Source: JAJFUG01 sp964386505
GTDB lineage: Bacteria > Gemmatimonadota > Glassbacteria > GWA2-58-10
Assembly (NCBI GenBank): GCA_964386505.1
Contig: CAYLSM010000038.1
Coordinates: 1 to 27,833 of the forward strand
Direction of reading: 5' to 3'
Length of the DNA stretch: 27,833 nt
In this document: positions 7,773 to 17,023 of the stretch, in pieces
Position numbering within the stretch: the stretch's first letter is position 1
How the letters are laid out: each line of letters begins with the position of its first letter
Translations under genes and position numbers: made by a program
Notes under the pieces: model-generated
Databases searched by the model: none
What the model was told of the DNA's origin: nothing
Seen by the model: the letters and a program-made list of their open reading frames with translations, nothing else

Positions 7773-10772
7773 TCAGGCCACCCATTCCACCGTATTGTAG
7801 CCGAGGTTTTTCGGCGACTGGCTATCTGCATCTTCGGTTGTATCGGTCGAGAGGCCATCCTCTCCGCTCTGATTCCAGAGCGAGGAGCCGTGCTGGCTGC
7901 GCCACGACCCGTCCCGCCCGCCGGCGGTCTGCTGCTGGCCCTGATGCTGGCCCTGGTCCTGGCGCACGTCCACGTTGAATTTCTCCACCCGCAGGCCCTG
8001 CTCGGCCAGCGAGTCTTTCAGACGCTGAAGGCTGTTCTCGATGACAGAGCGGGCCTCATGGCTTTCCACCGTAATCCGGGCGCTCACGGCATGGTTGTCG
8101 TCCACACTCAGGTGCACCCGCATGCTGCCCAGGCTTTCTGGCTCCAGCTTGATACGGATCTCGCTCGTGCCGCCGATATTGGTCAGACGGGCGGCGGAGG
8201 AAAGTTTTTCCAGCACCTCGGCCTGGTTGACCAGGTTGAGAGCGCGTGAGGCCGGAGTGGCCGGGGCCTCTTTTTCGAGCGCCGGGCGGGTGCTGCTCAG
8301 TTCGTTGCGGAAAGCCTCCGTGGCGGCCGTCTCGACAGTCTGCGCGCCGGTGGCGGCGAGCTTGACCAGTCCCTCTTTACCCTCGCCGGAGGCGGTGTCA
8401 CGCTTGCCCTGCTCGCCGGTTGAAATGGACTCGACCGTCGCACCCAGGGCCTGGGCGTTCGCGGCCAGCTGGCCGGAAGACAGGGAGCGGGAGTCCTGAG
8501 TCTGCGCGGTGTGGCTCTGGACAGCATTGCGTCCGGAGTAAGCCTGGATGGCCTGCTGGTGCGGGGCCGAGGCCTGGGCCTTGACTGCGGCGCTGGCGCT
8601 GGAATCGACCAACTGCACCGGAATTGATACTTTATCCTGGGTTGTATTCTGGGTTTCCGCTTTCTGCGCCGCGGCGGCACTCTGTCCGGCGGAGGCGAGC
8701 GGAGTCTGTTTCTGGGTTTCGCTTGCCGGGGCCACGGTCTCGGGTTGTGCGGCGCGGACTTTGTCAGCGCCAGTCGAGGCTGCCTGCGGATCGGCACCCG
8801 CGGCTGCGGGATCGGCCGGGGTCTGCACCGGAGCGGTCTGAGGAGTCGCGGTCAGCCCGGCGGGAGCGGAGGGCTGAGCGACCGGGCGCGAACCGGTGGT
8901 TTGCGCCAGCGGGTCGGGAGCGGTAAGCACTGTTCCGTCTATTGCTGTCGCGGCGGTATCGGCTGTGACTCCGGCGGACGGCATGTCCGCCTGGACCGGA
9001 GCGGCCTGGCCAGTGGCCTGGGCAGCCATCTGGGGCTGCGCGGCAGTTTCTGCCGTATCCGCGGCCTGGGCCTGAGGCTGATTCGCGGTCAGAAGATCGA
9101 GCAGGGCGTGGGCGGCTGTCAGGATCGGACGGGCCTCGGGGCTGCTGATGGGCTTGTCCTCAGAGCCGGCCGGCTTGGCCTTGGACTCGTCCTTTGACTC
9201 ATCCTTGGGCTCCACCGAGGGCGGGTATTTCTCCAGGACAGCGATCAGCTCCTGCAGGACCTGCACCAGCGAGCCGCTCTGCTTGTCCGTGGATTCCGTG
9301 GCCGGAGCGGAGGATGTTTCCCCTGCCTGTGCGGCCGGTGCGGTAGCGGCGGCGGCATCCGGGGTGTCTCCCGCGCCGCTTTCCACAGCCTGTACGGCCC
9401 CGTCCTGGGTGGCTACAGTTTTGTTCCCGGCCAGCTCGCGCAGCAATTCGAGAAGCGCGGTAAAGCCGTTTGCCGTCTGCAAAGAACCATCCGTTGTATC
9501 TTTATCGGCGGGCTGGCCGGGTGTCATTCCAGTGAGAAGGGAATCGAGGGCGGTCTGACGCTCCTGGCCGGAAAGACCATCCAGGGCGCCCAGGCTACGG
9601 GCCAGGCTCTGAACATCCAGGCCCTCGCCGGAGCCGTTCAGCGCAGGCTGCACTCCGGTCTGTTCAGCCAGGACCTGGGCGAGCATGTGGCAGAGAACGA
9701 TCAGCGAAGCCAGCACCTGCTGCACGTCCTCGTCCTTCTTGCCCGCCTCGTCGTTCTCATCCTCGGCTGGCTTGGTCTTGTCGACATCTTCATCATCCGT
9801 GTGGGTAAGCTTGGCTTCCAGGGCCTCCAGCAGCTTCTGGAAAGCCCCCAGAGGGTTCTTCTCCACCGCGGCGGCATCCACTCCGTCCTCCGAGCCGACC
9901 AGCTTGGAGGCCTCGGCGGCCAGATTGCGCAGACGCTGAAGAAGTTCCTGGTAACTGTTGCCCTCGGTCTTGCCGGAGCTGTCCTGAAGGCTCAGGCTGA
10001 ACGCGGCCAGCAGGATGCTGTACAATTCCTCTATCAGGTCGGCCGGGTCGGGTAACTCGGTCGCCTGTTCCGAATTCTCTGTCGCGGCTGCGTCGCCGGT
10101 CTGGCTGCTCTGTGCAGTCTGGACCTCGGCCAGAAGGCCGGAGTTGAACTGAAGGACCAGGTCGGAGGCGGGGGCGGAACTGTCCTCTGCCTGAGCGCCC
10201 TGCACCAGCGAGGCCGGCATCAGCAGAGCCTGGGTCATTTTCACTTGGCCGTCCTGGCCGCTGACCAGCACCACCGGCACAGCCGAGGGAGAACTCTGTC
10301 CGTTCAGCATGGAGGTCAGGGCCTGGAGGTCCTCAGGGGCGACAAGGAACGTGACCTCGGTGCTGCCCTCATCCAGCGACACTCCGGCAGCCTGAAGCAC
10401 GGCCAGTTGATCGTCGCCGAGGCTGGCCGGGTCGATGGAGAGGGTGATTTTCTGCATGCCGGAATCGACCAGTTGCTGCACCACGGCCGTAACTGTCTGG
10501 GCGGCCTGCGCGGCATCGGTCTTGACCAGCACGGCGGAACCTGTCGCCGGGTCGACCGGGACTGCCAGCAGGCTGCTGCCCACGGCGGCGCCGACTCCGG
10601 ACGGCATCTGTGAGTCTGAGGAAGAGGAAGCCGGCGCGCTCGTTCCGAGCAGGCCGCCGAACATCTCGCGGAAAGCGCTGTCCCCCTCCGTTCCGGTCGC
10701 ACCGGCCGTGGGGGCGCTGGCAGCCGCAGTCTGCGGCGCCACTATCTGGGAAACGGGCAGGCAGTTGAACAT
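7773..10772 (-). CDS. fliK: Flagellar hook-length control protein FliK, long form
   Basis: FliK is a secreted molecular ruler. It measures hook length and switches the export gate from hook to filament substrates. The 999-residue protein is mostly low complexity, rich in Ala, Gln, Ser, Pro and Thr, with leucine-rich helical stretches. The diagnostic part is the C-terminal Flg_hook domain (PF02120) at about residues 845-938, containing KLEPESLGSMRVHLSV (875-890), ARSVIENSL and LAEQGLRVEKFNV. A Gln/Gly/Ser-rich tail follows. E. coli FliK is about 375 aa, so this one is exceptionally long. The ATG at 10772 is the first after the predicted sigma-54 start, leaving a leader of about 55 nt, but the ribosome-binding site (AAGAAAG) is weak. 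It is the first gene of the hook unit. Confidence 0.93.
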   Translation of the reverse strand: MFNCLPVSQIVAPQTAAASAPTAGATGTEGDSAFREMFGGLLGTSAPASSSSDSQMPSGVGAAVGSSLLAVPVDPATGSAVLVKTDAAQAAQTVTAVVQQLVDSGMQKITLSIDPASLGDDQLAVLQAAGVSLDEGSTEVTFLVAPEDLQALTSMLNGQSSPSAVPVVLVSGQDGQVKMTQALLMPASLVQGAQAEDSSAPASDLVLQFNSGLLAEVQTAQSSQTGDAAATENSEQATELPDPADLIEELYSILLAAFSLSLQDSSGKTEGNSYQELLQRLRNLAAEASKLVGSEDGVDAAAVEKNPLGAFQKLLEALEAKLTHTDDEDVDKTKPAEDENDEAGKKDEDVQQVLASLIVLCHMLAQVLAEQTGVQPALNGSGEGLDVQSLARSLGALDGLSGQERQTALDSLLTGMTPGQPADKDTTDGSLQTANGFTALLELLRELAGNKTVATQDGAVQAVESGAGDTPDAAAATAPAAQAGETSSAPATESTDKQSGSLVQVLQELIAVLEKYPPSVEPKDESKDESKAKPAGSEDKPISSPEARPILTAAHALLDLLTANQPQAQAADTAETAAQPQMAAQATGQAAPVQADMPSAGVTADTAATAIDGTVLTAPDPLAQTTGSRPVAQPSAPAGLTATPQTAPVQTPADPAAAGADPQAASTGADKVRAAQPETVAPASETQKQTPLASAGQSAAAAQKAETQNTTQDKVSIPVQLVDSSASAAVKAQASAPHQQAIQAYSGRNAVQSHTAQTQDSRSLSSGQLAANAQALGATVESISTGEQGKRDTASGEGKEGLVKLAATGAQTVETAATEAFRNELSSTRPALEKEAPATPASRALNLVNQAEVLEKLSSAARLTNIGGTSEIRIKLEPESLGSMRVHLSVDDNHAVSARITVESHEARSVIENSLQRLKDSLAEQGLRVEKFNVDVRQDQGQHQGQQQTAGGRDGSWRSQHGSSLWNQSGEDGLSTDTTEDADSQSPKNLGYNTVEWVA

Positions 10773-10837
10773 GTGGTAGTCTTTCTTCCCTGAAAGTTTG
10801 CTCCATCCATGTGCCTGAACTGGCTCGCCTTGGTATT

Positions 10838-10853
10838 GGCAAACCGTGTGCCA
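10838..10853 (-). promoter_or_regulatory. Sigma-54 (RpoN) promoter upstream of fliK
   Basis: On the minus strand the 16-mer TGGCACACGGTTTGCC matches the sigma-54 consensus TGGCAC-N5-TTGC. The invariant GG (-24) and GC (-12) are separated by exactly 10 bases. Predicted transcription starts near 10828, about 55 nt before the fliK ATG. Hook genes are sigma-54 dependent in many flagellated bacteria, so the position makes sense. An AAA+ activator encoded elsewhere would be required. Confidence 0.78.
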
Positions 10854-10918
10854 GCCGTGGCGGGAGTATCATCGCACTCGGAACAGTGGCGTTATTTCGT
10901 TTATTTACAATTAGTTGA

Positions 10919-10938
10919 GCACAAACATCTTGTTGTGC
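10919..10938. promoter_or_regulatory. Dyad, possible activator-binding site
   Basis: GCACAA (10919-10924) and TTGTGC (10933-10938) form a perfect inverted repeat with an 8-bp spacer. Its centre is about 100 bp upstream of the predicted sigma-54 start of fliK, the usual distance for an enhancer-type activator site. It could also serve the divergent tamA gene, or be chance. Confidence 0.4.
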
Positions 10939-10940
10939 AT

Positions 10941-10953
10941 GGCAATTATTGCC
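10941..10953. promoter_or_regulatory. 13-bp palindrome, possible second activator site
   Basis: GGCAATTATTGCC is a perfect palindrome around a single central base. It lies 2 bp beyond the 10919-10938 dyad and about 120 bp upstream of the predicted fliK start. The two dyads differ in sequence, so they need not bind the same protein. Confidence 0.35.
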
Positions 10954-11136
10954 GATAGCAAATTATCATTTTTATTTTTTGACAGAGATTTTTTTGCCTG
11001 AATTTTCTGTACTTTTTTTCCACTGCCCGTTCCCCGGCGCGACATTCCCCCTCCAGCCTCAACGAAACTGTCCCCGCCGAGGAGTGTATTTACTCTGTGC
11101 ACCGTAAGGCGGCCGGCTCTGTCAGCCCCGCGCTCC

Positions 11137-11165
11137 TTGACCGCTCCGGTGCCAGAGAGTACCTT
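11137..11165 (+). promoter_or_regulatory. Weak sigma-70 promoter candidate for tamA
   Basis: TTGACC (11137-11142, 5 of 6) is followed after 17 bp by TACCTT (11160-11165, 3 of 6). It is the best match I found upstream of tamA, but the -10 is poor. It would give a leader of about 60 nt before the ATG at 11235. Confidence 0.25.
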
Positions 11166-11234
11166 AACTCTGTAATTGCTGTCCAACAAACTGACGCACA
11201 GAGATTTATCCTCAACCCGAGACTACAGAACAGA

Positions 11235-13088
11235 ATGAGTTCCTTCCTCCAGGTCCGGCGGTGGCGGTTTAGCCCCTGGCTCGCCCTTTTTCTGCTGCTG
11301 ACCCTGTGGCAGAGCCCGGCTCTGGCCCAGTGGAAATTCGGGCGCATAACGATAGAGGGCAACTCGCAGATAGGCAGCGCCGAGCTGATGCGGCTTATGA
11401 CCTCGCACGAGGGCAAGCCCTACGCCGAGTGGAAGCTGGACGAGGACCGGGCTGCTATGCTGGCCCTCTACCGCAGCCGCGGCTTCCTTCAGGCCGAGGT
11501 GGGCGATTTCGAGAAGGACATCGAGGTCGACCGCCAGAGCGTCAACCTGCGGGTGATGATCGAGGAGGGCCTGCAGACCATCCTGCACAAGATAGATATC
11601 ACCGGCAACACGATTTTCTCAGAGGCAGAACTGCTCGGACTGCAGGAAATAACCCCCGGACTGCCGCTTGACGCCCGGCGCCTGGCCCAGCTCAAGCAGA
11701 AAATTCTGAACCGTTACTATGAACTCGGCTACCTGTACGTGGAGGTGGAGGAGCGTTTCTATTTCCCCTCCGGCAACCGTCAGGCCGAGGTGTATTTCGA
11801 CATCCGCGAAGGAGTCCAGGTCCGGGTGGACAGCATCCACATCCAGGGCAACCGCCGGGTCAGCAGCGCCGTGATCCGCCGCGGCCTGGAAATCAAGCCC
11901 GGCGACATCTACACGGATGACAAGATGAGCCGCAGCAAGTCGAACCTTTACCGGACCGGGGTGCTGCGCGACATCCGTCACGAACTCGTGGGCTACGAAA
12001 CCCGCGCCCAGCGGATCGGAGTGGTGATCACGGTCACCGAGGGCGAGTTCCACTCCACCAGCTTCGGCAGCGGCGTGGGCGATGTGGACGGTCTGCGGGG
12101 TTTCATGGAATGGAGCCACTACAACCTGTTCCATCGCGCCCTGAGCCTGACCGTGGCCAACCGCGAGACATACCAGGCGTTCCAGAAAGACCCGACCTAC
12201 AAGTATTCCTCCTCCTCCTCCCTCACTCTGCGCCAGCCCTATTTCCTGAACTCGCGGATCGAGGCCAGCACCACGGGGCTGTTCGAGAAAGTCTCGTACC
12301 GGCACCACGAGGAGGAGAAGACCGGAATCAATTTCCTGCTGCGCAACATGGTCACCCTGCAGCGGGAAATCAGCCTGTTGATGGAACTAAACAGCCGCAA
12401 CATCTACGACGTGGACAGCCTGGACGCCGACCAGAGCATTATCGACAACCAGGGACGCCGGATCACCCAGCTTGTCTCACCCGTGATCATGCTCGACCGC
12501 CGCAACGACCGGTTCAACCCCAGCCGCGGCTACCAGGTGGTGATGAAGAGCACCCTGGCGGGCGGCCCGTTCCTGCTGGGAGATATCAACTATTATATGT
12601 TCAGTTTCGAGGGCATCGTGCTGCACCCGCTGCTTTCGTGGCGCAACCGTCAGCCCCTGGTGCTGGCCGCCCGGCTCAAGTCCGGCGTGGTGCGGGAGTA
12701 CGGCGGGACCAGTTCCGTGCCGCCAACCGAACAGTTCAACATCGGCGGCGGACGGAGCCTGCGCGGTTACAGTGAGCTGTCGGTCGGCCCCATCGCCGAC
12801 AGCGACATGCCGGGCAACGTCCTTATCCTGACCAACCTCGAGCTGCGCTACCCGATCTGGCGTGACCTGGGTGGAGTGGCGTTCCTGGACGCGGCCAACG
12901 TGTTCCGGCAGTTGTATTTCGATTCGCGTTTCCACCTTCTGACCACCAGCGGGGCGGGCCTGCGCTACCGTACGCCCGTGGGCCCGATCCGGGTGGATGC
13001 GGCCTGGCGCCTGAACGGTACGCGCCAGCCGGAGGGTGTGAGCAAACGTTGGGGTTCGGTGCATTTCGGGATCGGCCACGCTTTCTGA
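11235..13088 (+). CDS. tamA: TamA/BamA-family outer-membrane protein with three POTRA domains
   Basis: This Omp85-superfamily protein is predicted to help insert or export proteins or lipids at the outer membrane. The start at 11235 is chosen because it gives a proper signal peptide (residues 1-31, hydrophobic core 14-25, cleavage after SPALA). The frame stays open upstream to a GTG at 11097, which would add 46 unlikely residues. No strong ribosome-binding site is visible. Three POTRA domains lie at about 36-113, 118-193 and 196-270, each opening with a strand such as ITIEGN, IDITGN or IHIQGN. The C-terminal 16-strand barrel contains the L6 loop motif GGGRSLRGY (504-512) and ends in Phe. Three POTRAs, rather than the five of BamA, plus the adjacent tamB, favour TamA. 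A BamA-like role cannot be excluded. The mature protein is about 586 aa. Confidence 0.85.
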   Translation: MSSFLQVRRWRFSPWLALFLLLTLWQSPALAQWKFGRITIEGNSQIGSAELMRLMTSHEGKPYAEWKLDEDRAAMLALYRSRGFLQAEVGDFEKDIEVDRQSVNLRVMIEEGLQTILHKIDITGNTIFSEAELLGLQEITPGLPLDARRLAQLKQKILNRYYELGYLYVEVEERFYFPSGNRQAEVYFDIREGVQVRVDSIHIQGNRRVSSAVIRRGLEIKPGDIYTDDKMSRSKSNLYRTGVLRDIRHELVGYETRAQRIGVVITVTEGEFHSTSFGSGVGDVDGLRGFMEWSHYNLFHRALSLTVANRETYQAFQKDPTYKYSSSSSLTLRQPYFLNSRIEASTTGLFEKVSYRHHEEEKTGINFLLRNMVTLQREISLLMELNSRNIYDVDSLDADQSIIDNQGRRITQLVSPVIMLDRRNDRFNPSRGYQVVMKSTLAGGPFLLGDINYYMFSFEGIVLHPLLSWRNRQPLVLAARLKSGVVREYGGTSSVPPTEQFNIGGGRSLRGYSELSVGPIADSDMPGNVLILTNLELRYPIWRDLGGVAFLDAANVFRQLYFDSRFHLLTTSGAGLRYRTPVGPIRVDAAWRLNGTRQPEGVSKRWGSVHFGIGHAF

Positions 13089-13130
13089 GCCGGGCCCTCC
13101 CCTGCCGCCCCGGGCGGCAAAGGAACAGTG

Positions 13131-16100
13131 ATGGAAGAGGACATCCAGAAAGAGCAGCCGCCGCAGCCGGAGGAGAAAAAAGCCCGTCCTGGCCGGTTGA
13201 GCAGGTTTCTGCGGCGCTGGCGGCACACGCCGTTGCAGGCCCTTCTGCGCCTGATCCTGCTGCTCGTGCTCGCCGCCGGGCTGTTCCTCTACTGGTTCTA
13301 CCGCGCCAACCGCGAGACGATCATGATGCTGGCCGGCGACCTGGTCGAGGCCCAGACCCACCGCCTGTTCGCCAGCCAGACCACGTTCAGCCGGATGGAA
13401 ACCCCTGAGCTGGGCCATTTCATCTTCCACGATTTCCGAATCGCAGACCCGTCGGACAGCTCGCGGCATTTCCTGTTCGTCCGGCGGGTGGAGGTGAAAT
13501 TCGACCCGCTGCGCCTGATCTGGCGCGGGATCAACCTGTCATTCCTTCAGATCGAAAACGCCGACTGCTGGGTCCACCACGACAGCCTGGCTGACGCGTA
13601 CAACATCGAGATGCTTTTCCGTTCCAGCGGGAACAAGGACCCGGGCAAGCCCAAGGACAAAGGCTCCGGCACCCGGATACGTATACGCCACATGGTGATC
13701 AGCGAACTGCACGCTCGTCTGGAGGACCTGGACGATAAGCCGATCGAGAACCGCATCCATCACCTGGAGGGCAATTTCACCCACATCGGCGGCGAGAACC
13801 TGGTGGAGGTGAACCGGTCGCGTATCTGGTCCGATTACCGTCAGATAGGACTCATTGCCTATTCCGGCATAGTCACGATCCGCGGCAGTTTCCTCGGGTT
13901 CCAGGAAAGCCGGGTGGTCAAGGGCGCCACCGATCTGACCGGAGCGGGATTTATCGATTTCCACACCCATGCCTGGCGCTACGACGTGCAGCCGGGCCGC
14001 CTGAACATGGAGGACCTTCCGCCGGAACTGGGCCTGAGCGGGGAACTGATCGGCCCGGCCATGATCAGCGCCACCTTCGGCGGCACATTCGACTCCGCCG
14101 CGATCCTGGCCCGAATATCCGTGCCGCGCGGGACGATTTTCGGCTACCCGGTCCAGGACCTGAGCACTGTCCTGCGCTACGACTCCGACCGCCTGAGTTT
14201 CGAGAACGTCTCCTCCGGGGTCGCCGGGGGAGCGGTCAGCGGGGACCTGTATTTCCTGTTCGGGCGGGCCGGCAGCGGCTACCATGCCGTGTTTGAGACC
14301 CGCGAGGTGGACATAGCGCGGTTGCGTTTCGATTTCACCCGCGGGGTGCGCGGCAAGATTGGCGGTCACGTTGAGCTGGACGGCCAGGGCTACGACGAGG
14401 CGAGCCTGGACCTGGAGGTCAGGGGACGGGGACTGCGGGGCCAGTTGTTCGAGGTCCCGGTGGACAGCGCCCAGGTGGACTACACCCTGCACCAGGGACG
14501 CTCGCGGCTGGATGACCTGGCCCTGTACTCAAGCGGAGCGGTGCTCACCGCCATCGGCGACCTTAAGAACGAGCAGACATTCCTGTTCGTGCTGGTCGAG
14601 CAGCTCCCGGCGCAGCGTCTGGTCCGATGGTTCCCGGTCGAGGGCCTGAGCGGGATGCTCGATTTCTCGGGCTCGCTGAGCGGCAACCTCGATGATCCCG
14701 AGCTGCGCGGGACTTTCACCCTGACCGATGGCTCCTACGGCAAGCTGCAGTTCAGCCGGATGGATGGCAAGTGCGACCTTCACAACGTGGTCACCCGGGC
14801 CAACGGCACGTTCGACGCCGAGTTCGGAGCGGCCGGTTTCGCCGGGCTGGAGCTCAGCTCGATCCGGGTGAGCACCACGGTACCGGACAGCGGCAATATC
14901 CGCTTCGACCCGCTGAGCGTAGTCCAGGACAGCCTGAACAGCCTGTTCTGCCGTGGGACCTACCTGCCGGTGGGCACGAGCGGTGAGTTCCGCCTGGACC
15001 TCGACACGCTGAGCATTCTTTACGCCGGCCGCCGCGCCGTGGCCGAGGGCAGCATCCAACTGCACCGCCACGGCGACACGACCCAGGTTTCGGGAATCCG
15101 CCTGCGCGCCCTTGGCGGTGAGGTGAGCGGCGAGATCACGGCCCTGGACTCGGGCTGGTTCGACACCGCGATCGCGTTCCACAACCTCGACCTCCAGCGC
15201 CTTCCGGATTCGCTCAAGCCTCCGTTCGACCTGGCCGGCCGGGCCGAGGGCCGTCTGATGCTCCGCGGCACTCTGCAGGAGCCCACCGGTTCGGTCGAGC
15301 TGAATATCGACGACCCGGTGCTCTGGATCATGCACCTGGACCAGGCGGCCGGACGGCTGCGCCTGGACCGTGAGAACCTGCGGATCGACTCGCTGGCCCT
15401 ATCCGGGGCCGGCACTGTTAGCACGGTGCAGGGAGTTGTGCCGCTGTCGGCGTTCGCCGACTACGATACCGATCATCAGGACAACCACCCGGTCTCACTG
15501 CAGGTGCGTTTTAACGCGTTCCCGCTCAACGCCCTGCGCAGCAAGGTGATCCCGTTCAGCGCCGGCCGGATAGACGGCGAGCTTGAGATCGGCGGCACGC
15601 CCGAGCGGCCCAGCCTGTCGGGCAAGATCGGCCTGAGCGCCGGCGAGGGGCTGATCGCCCCGATCAACACCCGTCTGCAGAACATGAACGGCCGCCTGGA
15701 GCTGACCGGAGGCGCCCTGGTGCTGAATGACCTCAGTTCCTCCAGCCCGGAGGGCAAACTGAAAATCAGCGGGCGTATCCCTCTCGACGGGTTCCACCCC
15801 GACAGTCTGGACATCGCAGTCAGCGGCCGCGACCTGGTGCTGCAGCAGTTCCGCTACGTGACAAGCCTGCGGGTCAACGCCGACCTGACCCTGCGCGGCC
15901 CGGTGTCCCGTCCCCTGCTGGATGGCGCGGTGAAAGTGACCGAGGGTGAAATCAGCCCGGCTTTCGGCGCCGCGGTGCCTGGCTCCGAGGAGGAAAGCAC
16001 CTCTCCTGCCGGCACGCCCGAACTGCGACTGCCCGTGCTGCCCATCGACTACGACCTGCGGTTCAGCGCGCAGGAGAATTTCTGGCTGCGCAACCGCAAC

Positions 16101-16910
16101 GCCGGGATCAAACTGACCGCCAACCTGCGTGCTACGCAGAAAGGGGGCAAACCCGCGGTCAACGGCCAGATCACAACCGTGGCTGGATACTATTCCGTGT
16201 TCGGGCGGCGTTTCCAGCTCAAGTACGGCTCGATCCAGTTCCAGAGCCAGGCGACGATCAACCCGCTGCTCGATATCAACGCCGAGCGCACCGTGCGCGG
16301 CCGGGTGCTGCGCACCGACCTGGTCGGCTCGTCCTGGAGCCTCCAGAGCACTACCGGCTCCTCCCTGGCCGGCGAGCAGTACGAGATGGACAGCAACACC
16401 TTCGCCCTGCACATCGGCGGCACCCTTAACAGCCCGCGTTTCGACATCACGGTGCGCGATGTGAATGACCGCGAGATCGAACCGCCCCTGACTCCGGAGA
16501 TGGCGCGCAGCCTGGTGCTTGTCGACCAGACCTACCGCGAGTTCCAGCAGCAGTCGGGGCTGTCGCAGAGCAAGCTGCTCGATCAGGCGGCCAACATGGC
16601 TCTCAACCAGGCCAACCCCTACCTTCAGGAGTGGACAGGCCTGGATGAACTAAGTTTCGAAAGCCAGCTTTTCACCCGGCAGAGCGGCACCGGCGCCGAG
16701 GACCAGAACAGCGATCGCGCCAGCGCCAAACTGACCATGGGCGAGTTCCTGTTCGAGAAAGTGTTTTTCAGCTTTTCGCAGGACCTGATCGACCCCTCGG
16801 CCCGCAGCGCGCAGATCGAATATCTGATAAACCGGAGCAGCTCGGTGGTGGGACAGACTGATTCGCAGGGACATTTCAGTCTGGATTTCCGCTATCTGAT
16901 AAAATATTGA
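13131..16910 (+). CDS. tamB: TamB-like translocation and assembly module protein
   Basis: This large AsmA-like protein is anchored in the inner membrane and spans the periplasm as a hydrophobic groove. TamB proteins work with TamA, in autotransporter assembly and in phospholipid transport to the outer membrane. The 1259-residue product has a Lys/Arg-rich N-terminus, one transmembrane helix at about 38-57, and a long stretch of repeated beta-strand segments. Its C-terminal DUF490/TamB domain (about 900-1259) includes TTVAGYYSVFGRRFQL and LDINAERTV. The ATG at 13131 is preferred over the adjacent in-frame GTG because AAAGGA lies six bases upstream. It begins 42 bp after the tamA stop, so the two form an operon. 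Length is close to E. coli TamB (1259 aa). Confidence 0.9.
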   Translation: MEEDIQKEQPPQPEEKKARPGRLSRFLRRWRHTPLQALLRLILLLVLAAGLFLYWFYRANRETIMMLAGDLVEAQTHRLFASQTTFSRMETPELGHFIFHDFRIADPSDSSRHFLFVRRVEVKFDPLRLIWRGINLSFLQIENADCWVHHDSLADAYNIEMLFRSSGNKDPGKPKDKGSGTRIRIRHMVISELHARLEDLDDKPIENRIHHLEGNFTHIGGENLVEVNRSRIWSDYRQIGLIAYSGIVTIRGSFLGFQESRVVKGATDLTGAGFIDFHTHAWRYDVQPGRLNMEDLPPELGLSGELIGPAMISATFGGTFDSAAILARISVPRGTIFGYPVQDLSTVLRYDSDRLSFENVSSGVAGGAVSGDLYFLFGRAGSGYHAVFETREVDIARLRFDFTRGVRGKIGGHVELDGQGYDEASLDLEVRGRGLRGQLFEVPVDSAQVDYTLHQGRSRLDDLALYSSGAVLTAIGDLKNEQTFLFVLVEQLPAQRLVRWFPVEGLSGMLDFSGSLSGNLDDPELRGTFTLTDGSYGKLQFSRMDGKCDLHNVVTRANGTFDAEFGAAGFAGLELSSIRVSTTVPDSGNIRFDPLSVVQDSLNSLFCRGTYLPVGTSGEFRLDLDTLSILYAGRRAVAEGSIQLHRHGDTTQVSGIRLRALGGEVSGEITALDSGWFDTAIAFHNLDLQRLPDSLKPPFDLAGRAEGRLMLRGTLQEPTGSVELNIDDPVLWIMHLDQAAGRLRLDRENLRIDSLALSGAGTVSTVQGVVPLSAFADYDTDHQDNHPVSLQVRFNAFPLNALRSKVIPFSAGRIDGELEIGGTPERPSLSGKIGLSAGEGLIAPINTRLQNMNGRLELTGGALVLNDLSSSSPEGKLKISGRIPLDGFHPDSLDIAVSGRDLVLQQFRYVTSLRVNADLTLRGPVSRPLLDGAVKVTEGEISPAFGAAVPGSEEESTSPAGTPELRLPVLPIDYDLRFSAQENFWLRNRNAGIKLTANLRATQKGGKPAVNGQITTVAGYYSVFGRRFQLKYGSIQFQSQATINPLLDINAERTVRGRVLRTDLVGSSWSLQSTTGSSLAGEQYEMDSNTFALHIGGTLNSPRFDITVRDVNDREIEPPLTPEMARSLVLVDQTYREFQQQSGLSQSKLLDQAANMALNQANPYLQEWTGLDELSFESQLFTRQSGTGAEDQNSDRASAKLTMGEFLFEKVFFSFSQDLIDPSARSAQIEYLINRSSSVVGQTDSQGHFSLDFRYLIKY

Positions 16911-16935
16911 CATTAAAAAGAGCGTAACATATTTT
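16907..16935 (+). promoter_or_regulatory. Predicted sigma-70 promoter overlapping the tamB stop codon
   Basis: A perfect TTGACA (16907-16912) contains the tamB TGA stop. After 17 bp comes TATTTT (16930-16935, 4 of 6). Transcription would start near 16942 and give a leader of about 210 nt before the TPR gene at 17154. Confidence 0.5.
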
Positions 16936-17023
16936 TCGATATTGGGTTTGAATCAAAGGTCTCAAGCCCAAGCCTTACAATCGTTTAACCCATTGAAACA
17001 GAGCATTTTGCATTTCACCCGCC

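Larger units (their letters stand above)
10773..11234. other. Divergent intergenic region between fliK and tamA
   Basis: These 462 bp hold the control signals for both directions: the sigma-54 promoter toward fliK, two dyads at 10919-10953, a strongly AT-rich stretch at about 10890-11015, and a weak plus-strand promoter candidate near 11137. No ORF here looks coding. The 92-codon minus-strand ORF at 10911-11189 has no recognisable sequence and runs through the dyads and the AT-rich tract. Confidence 0.7.

Noticed and set aside
7773..10772. Low-complexity FliK region as DNA repeats or a surface adhesin
   Set aside because: The composition bias is scattered rather than tandem, and the C-terminal Flg_hook domain plus the flgD-flgE context identify FliK.
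10979..11010. TTGACA in the AT-rich stretch upstream of tamA
   Set aside because: The expected -10 position holds only T-rich sequence, with one consensus match.
10911..11189. 92-codon minus-strand ORF between fliK and tamA
   Set aside because: It has no recognisable sequence. It is Lys/Asn-rich only where it crosses the AT-rich control region, and it overlaps the dyads and probable promoter sequence.
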